From Parerythrobacter lutipelagi (lineage in GTDB: Bacteria > Pseudomonadota > Alphaproteobacteria > Sphingomonadales > Sphingomonadaceae): 64,000 nt of DNA. The stretch covers positions 1,560,001 to 1,624,000 of the forward strand of contig NZ_SKCJ01000001.1 in NCBI RefSeq assembly GCF_005434975.1, read 5' to 3'. This document shows positions 18,218-26,727 of the stretch, piece by piece. Position 1 is the first letter of the stretch. Each line of letters starts with the position of its first letter. The position numbers and the translations under genes were made by a program. The notes beneath the pieces are model-generated. The model worked only from the letters and a program-made list of their open reading frames with translations. It was not told the DNA's origin and searched no databases.

Positions 18218-20743
18218 TTATCCTCCCTTGCGCAGATTGCTCGCAATCCCGCGCATGGTGTCGGCCAGCTTGCGCACCAGGGGTTCACCTTCGGACAAGG
18301 CGTCAGCCAGCTGTTCCAGCTCCGGAGCTGCGCTGGCGTCACCCTGATCGGCTGCATCGAGCGCAGCGTAGTACGGGGCGAGCGCGCTCTCATCCATGGG
18401 CTCGATCCGCTGCATCTGGTCGATATAGGCGCGCGCCACGACCGGCTCATCGGGCCAGGTGACCGGGTTTTGCTGCTGCGGATTGAACGTTTCGCCCTGG
18501 CTTGCAAGCTTGGCAGCGGCGATTTCGTTCTCAGTCAGGAATTCGCCCGGCGCGAGTTCGAGGACGTCGAGGCCGCGGGCAATCTCCGTGCCGTAAATTC
18601 GGCCGTTGTACCAGTAGACCGACCAGAAGCCGCCCACCACCATTTGGTCCTTGTTGATCGGACCACGGTCGAAATAGGCAATTTCATAGGGGTTCGCGCT
18701 GTCAGTGAAATCCATCAGCGAGATACCGCCCTGATACCACGCCTGAACGAAGATATCGCGGCCCGGCACCGGTACGATCGAACCATTGTGCGCAACGCAA
18801 TTTTCCATTTCGGTCTGCGCGCCCGGCAGCTTGTAGAGGCTGCGCGGGACCAGCTCGCCATCGACGATGTCGTAGATTGCATCCGCACCCCAGTCTTTCG
18901 GGTCGTAGGTCTTGCACCGCGGGCGGCCGCCACCACCCCATTCGTCCGTGAAAATGACCTTTGTGCCGTCATTGTTGAAGGTGGCCGAGTGCCAGTAGGC
19001 AAAGCCCTTGTCGGTGGCGTCGTCGATCCGCTTGGGCGCGCGCGGGTCGGAAATGTCGAGCACGATGCCGTTGCCCGAACAGGCACCGGCGGCAATGGCC
19101 TTGGACGGGAAGATGGTGATGTCATGACACTGGTCGGTGCGCGAAGTGCGCTGCGTGCCGTCGCCGTGGTCGCCGCCGTCCCACAATCCGTTGATCTTGC
19201 CGTCATCCGCAAAGACGCGCGGCGAGTCGATGATCCGCGATGCGGCGGGATTGGCTTTGGGGATTTCGATTACATCGATGCTGAACAGCGACGATCCGCG
19301 CTCCCCTGCGCCGTAGAGCGTGCAGCCGGCAAGCTCTTCTTCGTCGCGCACGCCGCCAGTGCCCGAATTGTAGACCAGAATGCTGCTCGCGTCCTCGGCC
19401 ACCACTGAATGGGTGTGCGAGCCGCGGCAGGTCTGCACTTGTCCGACCTGGCGGGGGCTGCGCTGATTGGAAATGTCGAAAATCCGCAAGCCGCGGAAGC
19501 GGTCTTCGCTCACGTCTTCGTCGATGCCCTGCAGGCCGCAGTCGACCCGCCCGCGGGTTTGCTCGACCGACATGATCAGCAGGTCGCCGACGATGGAGAC
19601 ATCGCCCTGGCCGCCCGGGCAGACGACCGAGCTGACCAGCTGGGGCATCTGATTGCCGGAGATATTGTAGATGTTGAAACCGTGGTAATTGCCAACCACC
19701 AGCGTGTCGCCGCTAAAGGCCATGTCGGTGTTGGCGAAATCGAGCAGCGAGCCGCGTTCGCTCAACGCCGTCTTGGAGTTGCCTGCCGGATCGCGCTCTT
19801 CCCCCTCGCGGGCGGCCTCTTCCAGCGTCGATAGCGCGGTTCGCAAAGCGGCCAGCGCCTTTTGTGTGCTGTCCTCTTCTTCTTTCTCGGCGCTTACCTT
19901 CTCTGCGGCAGCATCCTGCTTTGCGATGGGGCTGCTCTTGGCTGCTTCGAGGCGCAGGCCGGCGGGGTTTTCCGGATCGAAGAAACCGGCCGGTTTGGGC
20001 AGGCTGCCGATCAGCGCCAGCCCCTTGATCGCGCTTTCAGCATCACGGAAACCGGCTGCCAGCTTGGTGCGCGGATCTTCGGACAAGCCTTCGAGCAGGG
20101 TGTTCATCCGGTCGATTTCAGAATTCTGGTCGCTGCGCACATCGGTGACGAAGCGGTACATCACCGGGTCGTATGCGGTGCCCTGTTGGCCAAACAGATC
20201 GTTGACCATATCCAGTGCACCCTTGTGATGCGCGATCATCAATGTGAGGAACAGCCGGTCGAAATCGGTGCCGGACGCGGCGGACAGCATCGCCATCTGT
20301 TCGGGGGTCGCCATGCCGGACATGCCGGACATGCCGGCATGCATCGACGCGACACTGTGGCCCATCCCGGCATGCGCTGCCGGGTCGGCGGGCGTGGCTC
20401 CGCGATCGCGCAGCCACTGCTGCATGAAGGCGATCTCGTCATCCTGGCTCGCGGCAATCTTGCCCGAGATGGCGACCAGATCTTCATTGTTGGTGCGGTC
20501 CTTGACCAGCGCGACCATCTCGCTCGCCTGGTAATGATGGGGGATCATGGCCTGCATGAAATCGATATCGGCCTGGACGAACCGCGCCCCGGCGATCTTG
20601 ACCGCTTCATCGGCAGCGATCCGCTTGGCGGCCTGCCCCGGCGCACCCGGCTGCACGATCGGCGCATCCTGGGCGGCGGCCGGAGCGGCTGCGAAAAGCG
20701 ATGCGGACGCAACGGTGGCGAGAAGATGGAATTTGTTCGGCAT
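18218..20743 (-). CDS. secreted DUF305 - LVIVD-type beta-propeller fusion protein
   Basis: An 841-aa exported protein. The signal peptide ends near AAAPAAAQ (residue 25). A DUF305 domain follows (about 50-240) with two His pairs, MIPHHYQASEM (His69-70) and MIAHHKGALDM (His172-173). Between them is a Met/His-rich stretch (GMGHSVASMHAGMSGM), a likely copper-binding patch. Residues 350-770 form an LVIVD-like propeller with repeats such as VVGNYHGFNIYNISG and GLRIFDISNQRSPRQVG. The start at 20743 follows AGGGGA. It probably acts in the periplasm or outside the cell. The fusion is the notable point; an enzymatic role is not evident. Confidence 0.82.
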   Translation of the reverse strand: MPNKFHLLATVASASLFAAAPAAAQDAPIVQPGAPGQAAKRIAADEAVKIAGARFVQADIDFMQAMIPHHYQASEMVALVKDRTNNEDLVAISGKIAASQDDEIAFMQQWLRDRGATPADPAAHAGMGHSVASMHAGMSGMSGMATPEQMAMLSAASGTDFDRLFLTLMIAHHKGALDMVNDLFGQQGTAYDPVMYRFVTDVRSDQNSEIDRMNTLLEGLSEDPRTKLAAGFRDAESAIKGLALIGSLPKPAGFFDPENPAGLRLEAAKSSPIAKQDAAAEKVSAEKEEEDSTQKALAALRTALSTLEEAAREGEERDPAGNSKTALSERGSLLDFANTDMAFSGDTLVVGNYHGFNIYNISGNQMPQLVSSVVCPGGQGDVSIVGDLLIMSVEQTRGRVDCGLQGIDEDVSEDRFRGLRIFDISNQRSPRQVGQVQTCRGSHTHSVVAEDASSILVYNSGTGGVRDEEELAGCTLYGAGERGSSLFSIDVIEIPKANPAASRIIDSPRVFADDGKINGLWDGGDHGDGTQRTSRTDQCHDITIFPSKAIAAGACSGNGIVLDISDPRAPKRIDDATDKGFAYWHSATFNNDGTKVIFTDEWGGGGRPRCKTYDPKDWGADAIYDIVDGELVPRSLYKLPGAQTEMENCVAHNGSIVPVPGRDIFVQAWYQGGISLMDFTDSANPYEIAYFDRGPINKDQMVVGGFWSVYWYNGRIYGTEIARGLDVLELAPGEFLTENEIAAAKLASQGETFNPQQQNPVTWPDEPVVARAYIDQMQRIEPMDESALAPYYAALDAADQGDASAAPELEQLADALSEGEPLVRKLADTMRGIASNLRKGG

Positions 20744-20892
20744 TGTAATCAGTCCCCTGCGTTCTTGCGCGATGGCATAGCCAAAGCCGCGGGCAAAGGA
20801 AGCACGCAAATGCACGATATCTGCGAACCGCTTATTGCGGGAGACGAATGTCTCGCAAAAGCGCGGCAGCACCTACTGCGATTGAGGAGAAC

Positions 20893-21546
20893 TTATTCCG
20901 ACTGGCCGCCAAGCTTGTCGAACGAGATTTCCATCTCGTGCAGCGGACCGCTTTTCTCCGGAGGGTTGGTCGCGGACGGCAGCACGAAGGCCGCGCCTTC
21001 CTTGCTATCGGCCACGCCGACCTGCAGCTTCATCCTGCCGCCGCTCAGGCTCAGGCCGGTCGCGCCACTTTCAACCCGCAGTATCAGGTCGTCGATCAGC
21101 GTGCCGAGCTTCTCTGCGCTGACCACTTCCGACTTGTCCTCGGCCGCGCCGATTTGCTTCTTCAGCTGATCGACTTCTTCGGCCAGCTTGTCCGCTCTGG
21201 CCGACGCGGCTTGCAGATCCTTTTCCGCTTGTTCCGCGCGTTCGGCCGCTCGCTTCGCTCCGGTGTTCGCGTGATTGGCTGCCAGTACCAGTGCCTTGCG
21301 TTCTTCCTTGAGGTTCTCGAAATTTTCCGAAAGCTTGCGGTTCTCTTCGATCAGGGCCTGGACCTGCTTCGAGTGGCCCAGCAGTTCCTTCTTTGCCCCA
21401 TCCAGCTCCGCTTTCTGAAGATCGCGTTCTTTGCTGAGCTTTTCGACCTGGCCTTTGAGCGCGCGCGCACCATCCTGCAGCGCCTTGACCTTCGACAGGG
21501 CTGTCTGCAGCTTCTTCGCCTGGGGTGATGGATTGGGGGCAGGCAC
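20893..21546 (-). CDS. coiled-coil protein, DUF2589-type locus B
   Basis: A 217-aa protein. Residues about 10-145 are a long Lys/Glu/Ala/Leu-rich coiled coil (for example KVKALQDGARALKGQVEKL). A C-terminal globular part follows (LILRVESGATGLSLSGGRMK). The GTG start shares one base with the upstream TAG (TAGTG), so translation is coupled. It is the last gene of locus B. No known domain is recognised. It may act as a scaffold or linker for the upstream proteins, which is inference. Confidence 0.72.
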   Translation of the reverse strand: MPAPNPSPQAKKLQTALSKVKALQDGARALKGQVEKLSKERDLQKAELDGAKKELLGHSKQVQALIEENRKLSENFENLKEERKALVLAANHANTGAKRAAERAEQAEKDLQAASARADKLAEEVDQLKKQIGAAEDKSEVVSAEKLGTLIDDLILRVESGATGLSLSGGRMKLQVGVADSKEGAAFVLPSATNPPEKSGPLHEMEISFDKLGGQSE

Positions 21547-22046
21547 TAGCTGTCCCTTTCCACCATGAATTCGCGCACAGGCCGGCCTTCATCGGTCAGC
21601 ATTTCGACGCGGAAACGGTCCGGACCCGCCGCGAAAGTGCGGAATTCAACATCGCCGAGGATGCGCTTGAGGCGTTTGACCTCGGGCTTCTTGTTGAGCT
21701 TTTCGATGAGCGGGCCGGACACGTCTTCATTGACCACCGCGTCAGCCGCCTTGGCCTTGTCAGCCAGGCGGACTTCCGATGTGAGCGCGGCGAAGCGCAA
21801 GGATATGGTCGACAGAGCGGACGCTTCGACCGTGCCCTTGCGGATCATGTCGGGAGAAATGGTGTGGAGCTGGACGCTGCCGCCTTTTGGCGTTGACGCG
21901 GCAACTTTCAGCTCCAGCGTGGCATCGGCGATCGCCATGACACGCGGAGCTTCTTCGATCCCGGCGGTAAGCCCGGTCTGCGCATCTGCAATGGATTTGC
22001 CGATCGCAGCACCGAGTTCGCCAATTGTGAGACCTTCATCCGGCAT
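21546..22046 (-). CDS. DAQ-motif protein, locus B
   Basis: A 166-aa soluble protein. The N-terminal helix ELGAAIGKSIADAQTGLTAG aligns with the DAQ helix of the DUF2589 protein in locus A. A beta-rich C-terminal region ends EMLTDEGRPVREFMVERD. It starts 6 bases after the preceding gene and overlaps the coiled-coil gene by one base. No enzymatic motif is seen. It is a diverged relative or partner of the neighbouring DAQ proteins. Confidence 0.72.
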   Translation of the reverse strand: MPDEGLTIGELGAAIGKSIADAQTGLTAGIEEAPRVMAIADATLELKVAASTPKGGSVQLHTISPDMIRKGTVEASALSTISLRFAALTSEVRLADKAKAADAVVNEDVSGPLIEKLNKKPEVKRLKRILGDVEFRTFAAGPDRFRVEMLTDEGRPVREFMVERDS

Positions 22047-22052
22047 CGCGGA

Positions 22053-22589
22053 TCAACCCCCTTCGTTTTCAGTCGTGCGAAGCGGACCAATCCGCACCGG
22101 CCGCGGCACCGGCACCATGGTGGCGGTCAGTTTCGAAGTCGACCGCATATCGCGGTTGAACGCCCGGTCGGTCTTGATATCCTGCGTCCCGGCGAACAAA
22201 CCGACCCGCCGCTTCTCCTTTGTGGTGCTATCCACGCTTTCCACGATATGCAGATCCATCGTTGCTTCGACCGTTGCGCTGGAGAACTGATAGAAGGTCG
22301 GTTCCACCCCCAGTTCCAGCAGCGATACCTCGCGCGCTTTGCCCTGCTTGTAGGTGACATTGCCGTCCCTATCGATCACCTCCGTCACTTGCGGGACGAT
22401 CTCGACCGTCGTCTCAGCCAGTTCCTTGGTCATTTCCGCCGATGTGCGGTCGAGAGCCAGCTGCGCGTCGGCAACCCCTTCCGCCATCATGCGGACCAGG
22501 TCGGCAAAGCTGACGATATCGGTCGGGCGCTGCGGCACATTGGCTTTGGCCAGCGCCGGGCGAAAGACCGCGCGCGTGAGTTCAGGCAT
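22053..22589 (-). CDS. DAQ-motif protein, locus B (paralogue 2)
   Basis: A 178-aa protein with MMAEGVADAQLALDRTSAEM in the N-terminal helix. It then has TTVEIVPQVTEVIDRDGNVTY shortened here to the shared TEVI-DGNVTY element, and GVEPTFYQFSSATVEATMDL. The end is a Pro-rich MVPVPRPVRIGP. It is clearly paralogous to the gene at 22630-23163. No signal peptide or membrane segment is visible. Function is unknown; the shared helix suggests assembly into a common complex. Confidence 0.75.
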   Translation of the reverse strand: MPELTRAVFRPALAKANVPQRPTDIVSFADLVRMMAEGVADAQLALDRTSAEMTKELAETTVEIVPQVTEVIDRDGNVTYKQGKAREVSLLELGVEPTFYQFSSATVEATMDLHIVESVDSTTKEKRRVGLFAGTQDIKTDRAFNRDMRSTSKLTATMVPVPRPVRIGPLRTTENEGG

Positions 22590-22629
22590 CTTCGTTTCTC
22601 CCTAGACCAATTCAGTCGGGCCTTCGTCC

Positions 22630-23163
22630 TCAGCCGCCCGGTGCGGGTGCCGGAGTGCGATTGTCGACCCGGTTGATCTGCGGGAAGATGCGCGGCGGCG
22701 GCGGCACAGGCACCATGCGCGTGATCAGCCGGCTAGTGCCGTGGACTTCCTTGCCGAACTTGCGGTTGTGTTCCACGTCGATCGCGATCGACGCGCTCCA
22801 CATGGCGAAACCGGCCTTGGCTTTCACGCCCACTTTCACATTGGTCTCGGTCGCGGTGGTTGTCTTGATGTCCATCGAGACTTCGATCGTGGCTTCCGCG
22901 AACTGGTAGAACGTCGGGTTCAGTCCGACCTGAAGCAGCGACATTTCGATTTCGTCGGCGGCGACATATTCGACCGTCCCGTCTGCCTTGATCGTTTCCG
23001 TGATCGCCGGGATGACCTCGATCGTGGTATCAGCGAGAGCCTTGGCTGTTTCAACCGAGTTTTCGTCGAGCGCTCGCTGTGCGTCCGCAATGCCGAAGGC
23101 CAGCTTCGCCACCATATCCGGCAGCGGTACGTCCAGCAGTTCCTGCCCTACACTTTGTCCCAT
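22630..23163 (-). CDS. DAQ-motif protein, locus B (paralogue 1)
   Basis: A 177-aa protein. Its helix is AKLAFGIADAQRALDENSVE, followed by TTIEVIPAITETIKADGTVEY in shortened form and GLNPTFYQFAEATIEVSMDI. The tail is MVPVPPPPRIFPQ. The start at 23163 is chosen because GGAGGAGGAATGT directly precedes the ATG; an in-frame ATG five codons upstream is part of that site. It is paralogous to the next gene, and both share the FYQF and MVPVP elements. Unknown function. Confidence 0.76.
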   Translation of the reverse strand: MGQSVGQELLDVPLPDMVAKLAFGIADAQRALDENSVETAKALADTTIEVIPAITETIKADGTVEYVAADEIEMSLLQVGLNPTFYQFAEATIEVSMDIKTTTATETNVKVGVKAKAGFAMWSASIAIDVEHNRKFGKEVHGTSRLITRMVPVPPPPRIFPQINRVDNRTPAPAPGG

Positions 23164-23212
23164 ACATTCCTCCTCCAACAGAGTTTACGGTCGCGCGGGG
23201 TGCGCGTGCGCA

Positions 23213-23515
23213 TCAGCGCGATGCCTGGTGTCGCCGCTTCGCAATCGCCACGAATTGGGCGAAGCGTTCGCTGTCGATGTTTATCGGCCCTGCCGTTTCG
23301 ATCGCCGGATGCGAATTGAGCAGGCGCAGTGCGGAAAACTGCCCAACGGCAAGAACTGTCCGATTGCCCAGCCGGGTCACGACTTTGGCGTCGACGGACC
23401 GGACTGCCGTGTCAGGAGCGCCGGATTTTCCGGCAACCAAGAAGAGTGATTGAGGGGGATCGGCTACGTCGATCCGCGCCGAGAAATTCCGAGCTATTTG
23501 CGAAGAAATTCGCAA
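23213..23515 (-). CDS. hypothetical protein, first gene of locus B
   Basis: A 100-aa protein that I do not recognise. The TTG at 23515 is chosen because GGGGAGGAAG lies about six bases before it; the frame remains open to an ATA-type codon 12 codons upstream. It contains QSLFLVAGKSGAPDT and ends GPINIDSERFAQFVAIAKRR. It is 49 bases upstream of the first DAQ-motif gene on the same strand and is probably in the same transcript. The 235 bases upstream are AT-rich and likely hold the promoter. Confidence 0.6.
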   Translation of the reverse strand: MRISSQIARNFSARIDVADPPQSLFLVAGKSGAPDTAVRSVDAKVVTRLGNRTVLAVGQFSALRLLNSHPAIETAGPINIDSERFAQFVAIAKRRHQASR

Positions 23516-23551
23516 TGCACTTCCTCCCCAATATTGCGACTCGAATATCAC

Positions 23552-23667
23552 TTACTGTAGGGTGGAGTCAATAAATCATCATGTATTGGTAAATGGTGTG
23601 GTAATCAGAACGCAATGAAATTGTTCTGCTTTCGCAACATTCGGCCATCCGCAGTTACCGGACGAAT
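23552..23667. other. AT-rich spacer upstream of locus B
   Basis: This stretch is markedly AT-richer than the surrounding genes and has no convincing gene. It probably holds the promoter for the minus-strand locus B. No specific -35/-10 pair could be assigned with confidence. Confidence 0.45.
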
Positions 23668-23703
23668 GACAAAGAAAAGGGCGGCACCTTGCGGTACCGC
23701 CCT
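23668..23703 (-). terminator. rplJL terminator
   Basis: On the minus strand GGGCGGTACC-gcaa-GGTGCCGCCC (one T-G wobble) is followed by TTTTCTTT. It lies about 85 bases after the rplL stop. Confidence 0.88.
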
Positions 23704-23785
23704 CCTGTCCGCAGGCGCTTCAAGACACCCACGAAATTCAAGCAAAGGCTTACTTGAGCGAGCTCAAGCGATCCCTTGAACTCAA

Positions 23786-24160
23786 TTACTTGAGTTCAAC
23801 GGTACCGCCGGCTGCTTCGATCTTGCCCTTGATTTCTTCGGCTTCTGCCTTGTTGACGCCTTCCTTGACTGCCTTCGGTGCGCCTTCGACAAGTGCCTTG
23901 GCTTCGCCGAGGCCGAGCCCGGTAATGGCGCGCACTTCCTTGATCACCTGGATCTTCTTGCCACCGTCGCCGGTAAGAATGACGTCGAATTCGTCCTTCT
24001 CTTCTACGGCTTCAGCAGCGCCGCCAGCGGCGGGGCCAGCAACGGCAACAGCAGCAGCGGCGCTAACGCCCCACTCTTCTTCCAGTGCCTTGGCAAGGTC
24101 AGCCGCCTCGAGGACGGTCAGCTTCGAAAGTTCTTCAACAAGCTTGGCGATATCGGCCAT
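23786..24160 (-). CDS. rplL: 50S ribosomal protein L7/L12
   Basis: A 124-aa acidic stalk protein of the large ribosomal subunit, needed for GTPase factor recruitment. The N-terminal dimer domain starts [20 protein letters not shown]. An Ala/Gly-rich hinge follows. The C-terminal domain has [20 protein letters not shown] and [20 protein letters not shown]. It follows rplJ by 78 bases. In most bacteria rpoB follows directly, but here rpoBC is elsewhere and on the other strand. Confidence 0.98.
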   Translation of the reverse strand: MADIAKLVEELSKLTVLEAADLAKALEEEWGVSAAAAVAVAGPAAGGAAEAVEEKDEFDVILTGDGGKKIQVIKEVRAITGLGLGEAKALVEGAPKAVKEGVNKAEAEEIKGKIEAAGGTVELK

Positions 24161-24238
24161 GATGTTTCACTCCAAAAAATAATCGGCGGGGCGGATTGAT
24201 GATGCCCCAATTGAATGTCTGCGTTTGCTCTGAACCGC

Positions 24239-24754
24239 TTACGCTGCTTCTTTGGCGCCATAGGCACCGAAGACGCGAGCGAGCTTGTTGGCCGGTTCGC
24301 TGACGACCCGGGCGATTTTCGTCGCCGGTGCGTTGACGAGGCCAATGATCGTGCCGCGAAGCTCGTCGAGGCTCGGCATGGAGGCGAGTGCCTTCACTCC
24401 TGCTTCGTCGAGCATCTGCCCGCCCATCGAGCCGCCGACAATTTCAAGTTTGTCGTTCGACTTGGCGAATTCCACTGCAGCCTTTGCCGCCGCGACCGGA
24501 TCTTCGGAATAACCGAGAGCGATCGGGCCGGAGAGAAGCTCTTCGAGCCCCTCATACTGAGTGTCCTTCAGGGCGAGCGTGGCAAGACGGTTCTTCGCAA
24601 CCTTGTAGGACGCACCAACTTCACGCATTTTTCCGCGCAGATCCGTCGACTGAGCGACGGTCAGGCCGAGGTTGCGGGTCACTACGACCACGCCCGCCTC
24701 GTTGAAAACAGCGTTGAGCTGGGCGACCGCTTCGGTTTTCTGCGAACGATCCAT
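24239..24754 (-). CDS. rplJ: 50S ribosomal protein L10
   Basis: A 171-aa stalk-base protein that binds 23S rRNA and L7/L12 dimers. It opens MDRSQKTEAVAQLNAVFNEA, with VVTRNLGLTVAQSTDLR and VAKNRLATLAL downstream. The C-terminal helix that binds L7/L12 is KIARVVSEPANKLARVFGAY. The start at 24754 is chosen because GAAGGAG precedes it and the upstream extension is the leader RNA. It is co-transcribed with rplL and is likely autoregulated by L10-L7/L12 binding to the leader. Confidence 0.98.
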   Translation of the reverse strand: MDRSQKTEAVAQLNAVFNEAGVVVVTRNLGLTVAQSTDLRGKMREVGASYKVAKNRLATLALKDTQYEGLEELLSGPIALGYSEDPVAAAKAAVEFAKSNDKLEIVGGSMGGQMLDEAGVKALASMPSLDELRGTIIGLVNAPATKIARVVSEPANKLARVFGAYGAKEAA

Positions 24755-25015
24755 GCCATACTCCTTCACATATGATCGCCCGGGATGGCTCCCGAACGAC
24801 CGGCTCATATTTGCCCATGCCGCAGATCGACACAGACGAGTCCGTTGATGGGGAAGGAGGTGCGCGTTCGGTTCGAAGCGAGCCGCGCGGTGGAGATACC
24901 ATGGGGGTACCGCCGAATAATCTCTGTCCCCGTCTAGGCTGGAAATTAAGACCGGCAAATCCCGGTCACCAACTGTCTCGGACGGATGACCGTCGGACGT
25001 GAGTCTTCCGGTCGG
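24755..25015 (-). promoter_or_regulatory. probable ribosomal L10 leader of rplJL
   Basis: An untranslated region of about 260 bases precedes rplJ. On the minus strand it contains CGAGACAGTTGGTGACC, a small CCGG..CCGG hairpin, then TTAATTTCCAGCCTAGACGG. This resembles the L10 leader known in proteobacteria, the site of autogenous control. The match is by eye; a covariance search would decide. Confidence 0.55.
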
Positions 25016-25020
25016 CGGCG

Positions 25021-25048
25021 CAAATAGCCGATCTGATGATCAAGTCAA
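25021..25048 (-). promoter_or_regulatory. putative housekeeping promoter of rplJL
   Basis: On the minus strand TTGACT - 16 bases - TATTTG lies at the upstream end of the leader. It overlaps the last codons of the upstream membrane-protein gene. The -35 matches consensus at five of six positions; the -10 is weaker. Confidence 0.5.
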
Positions 25049-25768
25049 GGCGGTGCGGGCCAGTTCGTCAGGTGGATCCTTGCGCGTTGCGATGACCCAG
25101 CTCACCGCGCTGAGCACTGCCGCGAGCCAGCCGACGACCAACGCGTCCACCACCAGCATGACCCATTTCAGCGCGTCGCCCGCAGCCAACATCGCACCGA
25201 TGCTGAGGGCATAATGCAGCGCCATCAGCGGCAGCGGAGCGAGCAGGCCGAAGGCGACCGCCCACGGCAATTGGCGCCACATTTGCGCGGCCGAGGCTTG
25301 CGGTGTGATCAGCACGCCGAGCGGTGCCGCCACCACAAAACGCACCAGCAGCGGCGACAACACCAGAAAAAACAGGAAAAACCCGATCATGAAGCCCGCG
25401 GATGCGGGCAGGGCGAACAAGGATATATACGACAGCAAGGCTTGCAGCGCGAACACGATTGCGAACAGCTTGAGCGGCCGGGATTCGAGGCGGCGGGCAT
25501 ATGCGGCATCGCCATTGCTAGCAAAGAAGCGGATAGCGCTATAGCCGATCAGCGAGATCGCGAGCGTCTTGACGAAGCCGAAGGCCATCCGCTGCGGATC
25601 GCTCTCCGCAGCCTGTGCGCCTTCGAGGCCGTTATACATGCCGGCCTGCATTTCGGCGATGTGCTGCGCCAGTTCCGCGATGACCGGGATCAACGCGATA
25701 AGCGGGCAAGCGAGCAGGAATGCCCAGCTTTCACGATGAACGAATTTGAACCCTTGCAGGAAAGTCAT
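25040..25768 (-). CDS. hypothetical multi-pass membrane protein
   Basis: A 242-aa integral membrane protein with about five to six membrane segments (for example AFLLACPLIALIPVIAEL and FMIGFFLFFLVLSPLLVRFV). No family was recognised. It lies upstream of rplJL on the same strand, but the rplJL promoter overlaps its 3' end, so the two are probably separate units. No catalytic motif is visible. Confidence 0.75.
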   Translation of the reverse strand: MTFLQGFKFVHRESWAFLLACPLIALIPVIAELAQHIAEMQAGMYNGLEGAQAAESDPQRMAFGFVKTLAISLIGYSAIRFFASNGDAAYARRLESRPLKLFAIVFALQALLSYISLFALPASAGFMIGFFLFFLVLSPLLVRFVVAAPLGVLITPQASAAQMWRQLPWAVAFGLLAPLPLMALHYALSIGAMLAAGDALKWVMLVVDALVVGWLAAVLSAVSWVIATRKDPPDELARTALT

Positions 25769-25820
25769 GCGCGCCCCTTTGCTGCGGCATGGCTGCGTCG
25801 TGCCTGCCAGAAATGCAAGA

Positions 25821-25853
25821 GACCCCGCGGCCCATCCTGTGGATCGCGGGGTC
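25821..25853 (-). terminator. terminator-like hairpin after lipoprotein 1
   Basis: GACCCCGCG..CGCGGGGTC, a 9-bp stem with a 15-base loop, 49 bases after the lipoprotein stop. The T run is poor, so termination is probable rather than certain. Confidence 0.6.
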
Positions 25854-25901
25854 TCCGTAAACTGCGCGGCGAGCGGGCGCCCGCATCACCGAACTTGTGA
25901 T

Positions 25902-26180
25902 TTACATTTCGTCAGCCTTGTCTTCGAGCGCTTCTGCCTTCTGCTTCAATTCGTCGGAGCGCTGCTCGTACTCGGCCTCTGCGACGCCGGTTGCCGCATC
26001 GGCTTTCTCTTCAGCGAGGTCAGCCTGCGCTTCCGCCAGTTCAGCCTGCTCGTCGACGACTTCACCTGCAGCTTCGTTGATGTCATCCTGCATTTCGCCG
26101 GCCTCTTCTGCCGGACCATCGCATGCAGCGAGTGAGAGCGCGAAAGCGGCCGGAATGGCGATTGACGCAAATTTCTTCAT
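25902..26180 (-). CDS. small acidic lipoprotein (paralogue 1 of 3)
   Basis: A 92-aa exported lipoprotein. The signal peptide MKKFASIAIPAAFALSLAAC ends in a lipobox with Cys20. The mature part is an Ala/Glu/Asp-rich helix, predicted coiled coil, ending KAEALEDKADEM. The start at 26180 follows AGGGGAAA. It is the last of three tandem paralogues, each with its own hairpin terminator. Aspartate follows the Cys (C-D-G), which in enterobacteria signals inner-membrane retention; that rule may not hold here. Function is unknown. Confidence 0.8.
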   Translation of the reverse strand: MKKFASIAIPAAFALSLAACDGPAEEAGEMQDDINEAAGEVVDEQAELAEAQADLAEEKADAATGVAEAEYEQRSDELKQKAEALEDKADEM

Positions 26181-26246
26181 TGTATTTCCCCTGTGATATT
26201 CACACTCGAAATGGGCGAAGCCGCCGAATGTTCCGCTTTTCCGGCA

Positions 26247-26286
26247 AGAAAAAAGGCCCGCCACATTGCGTGACGGACCTTTTTCT
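26247..26286 (-). terminator. terminator after lipoprotein 2
   Basis: AAAAAGGTCCGTCAC..GTGGCGGGCCTTTTTT on the minus strand, with wobble pairs and a strong T run. It lies 22 bases after the stop of lipoprotein 2. Confidence 0.88.
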
Positions 26287-26308
26287 CAAACGTTCGAAAA
26301 CGTACCGA

Positions 26309-26563
26309 TTACATTTCGTCGGCTTTGTCTTCCATGGCTTCAGCTTTCTCTTCCATGGCTGCGGCACCGGCTTCATTGCCAGCGGCTTCCATGGCATCGG
26401 CTTCCGCATCGGCTGCTTCGGCCTGCTCGTCGAGAACTTCGCCGGCGGCTTCTTCAGTTACTTCCGCTACGTCAGCCTGCTCTTCTGCGGCTTCTTCGGC
26501 GGGCGAGTTGCAGGCGGCCATCGCGAAAGCGACGGGCAGAATGGCAATTGCGAACTTCTTCAT
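26309..26563 (-). CDS. small acidic lipoprotein (paralogue 2 of 3)
   Basis: An 84-aa exported lipoprotein. The signal peptide is MKKFAIAILPVAFAMAAC with the lipobox Cys at residue 18. The mature part is Glu/Ala-rich and helical (EEAAGEVLDEQAEAADAEAD) and ends MEDKADEM, identical in its last four residues to paralogue 1. The start at 26563 is chosen for the signal peptide and homology to its neighbours. It may be a periplasmic stress or spacer lipoprotein, but this is speculation. Confidence 0.8.
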   Translation of the reverse strand: MKKFAIAILPVAFAMAACNSPAEEAAEEQADVAEVTEEAAGEVLDEQAEAADAEADAMEAAGNEAGAAAMEEKAEAMEDKADEM

Positions 26564-26663
26564 GTGGTATCCCCTTTTCGGAAAAAAATTTCCGCCGCGC
26601 ATCAAGCTTCAACTGGGAAAGGAGTCAATCGATTCCGCGCGGGCGAGCAAATCTTTCAACAAG

Positions 26664-26692
26664 AAAGGGCCCGCCACGACAGCGGACCCTCT
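26664..26692 (-). terminator. terminator after lipoprotein 3
   Basis: AGGGTCCGC-tgtcgt-GGCGGGCCCT followed by TTCTTG on the minus strand. It lies about 36 bases after the stop of lipoprotein 3. Confidence 0.8.
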
Positions 26693-26727
26693 CTCTAACT
26701 TTACGACTATGTCGGAATGCGGAACGC

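Noticed and set aside
20893-23515. Prophage or tail-like gene block
   Set aside because: No integrase, capsid, portal, baseplate or lysis genes were seen, and base composition matches the surroundings apart from the short spacer upstream.
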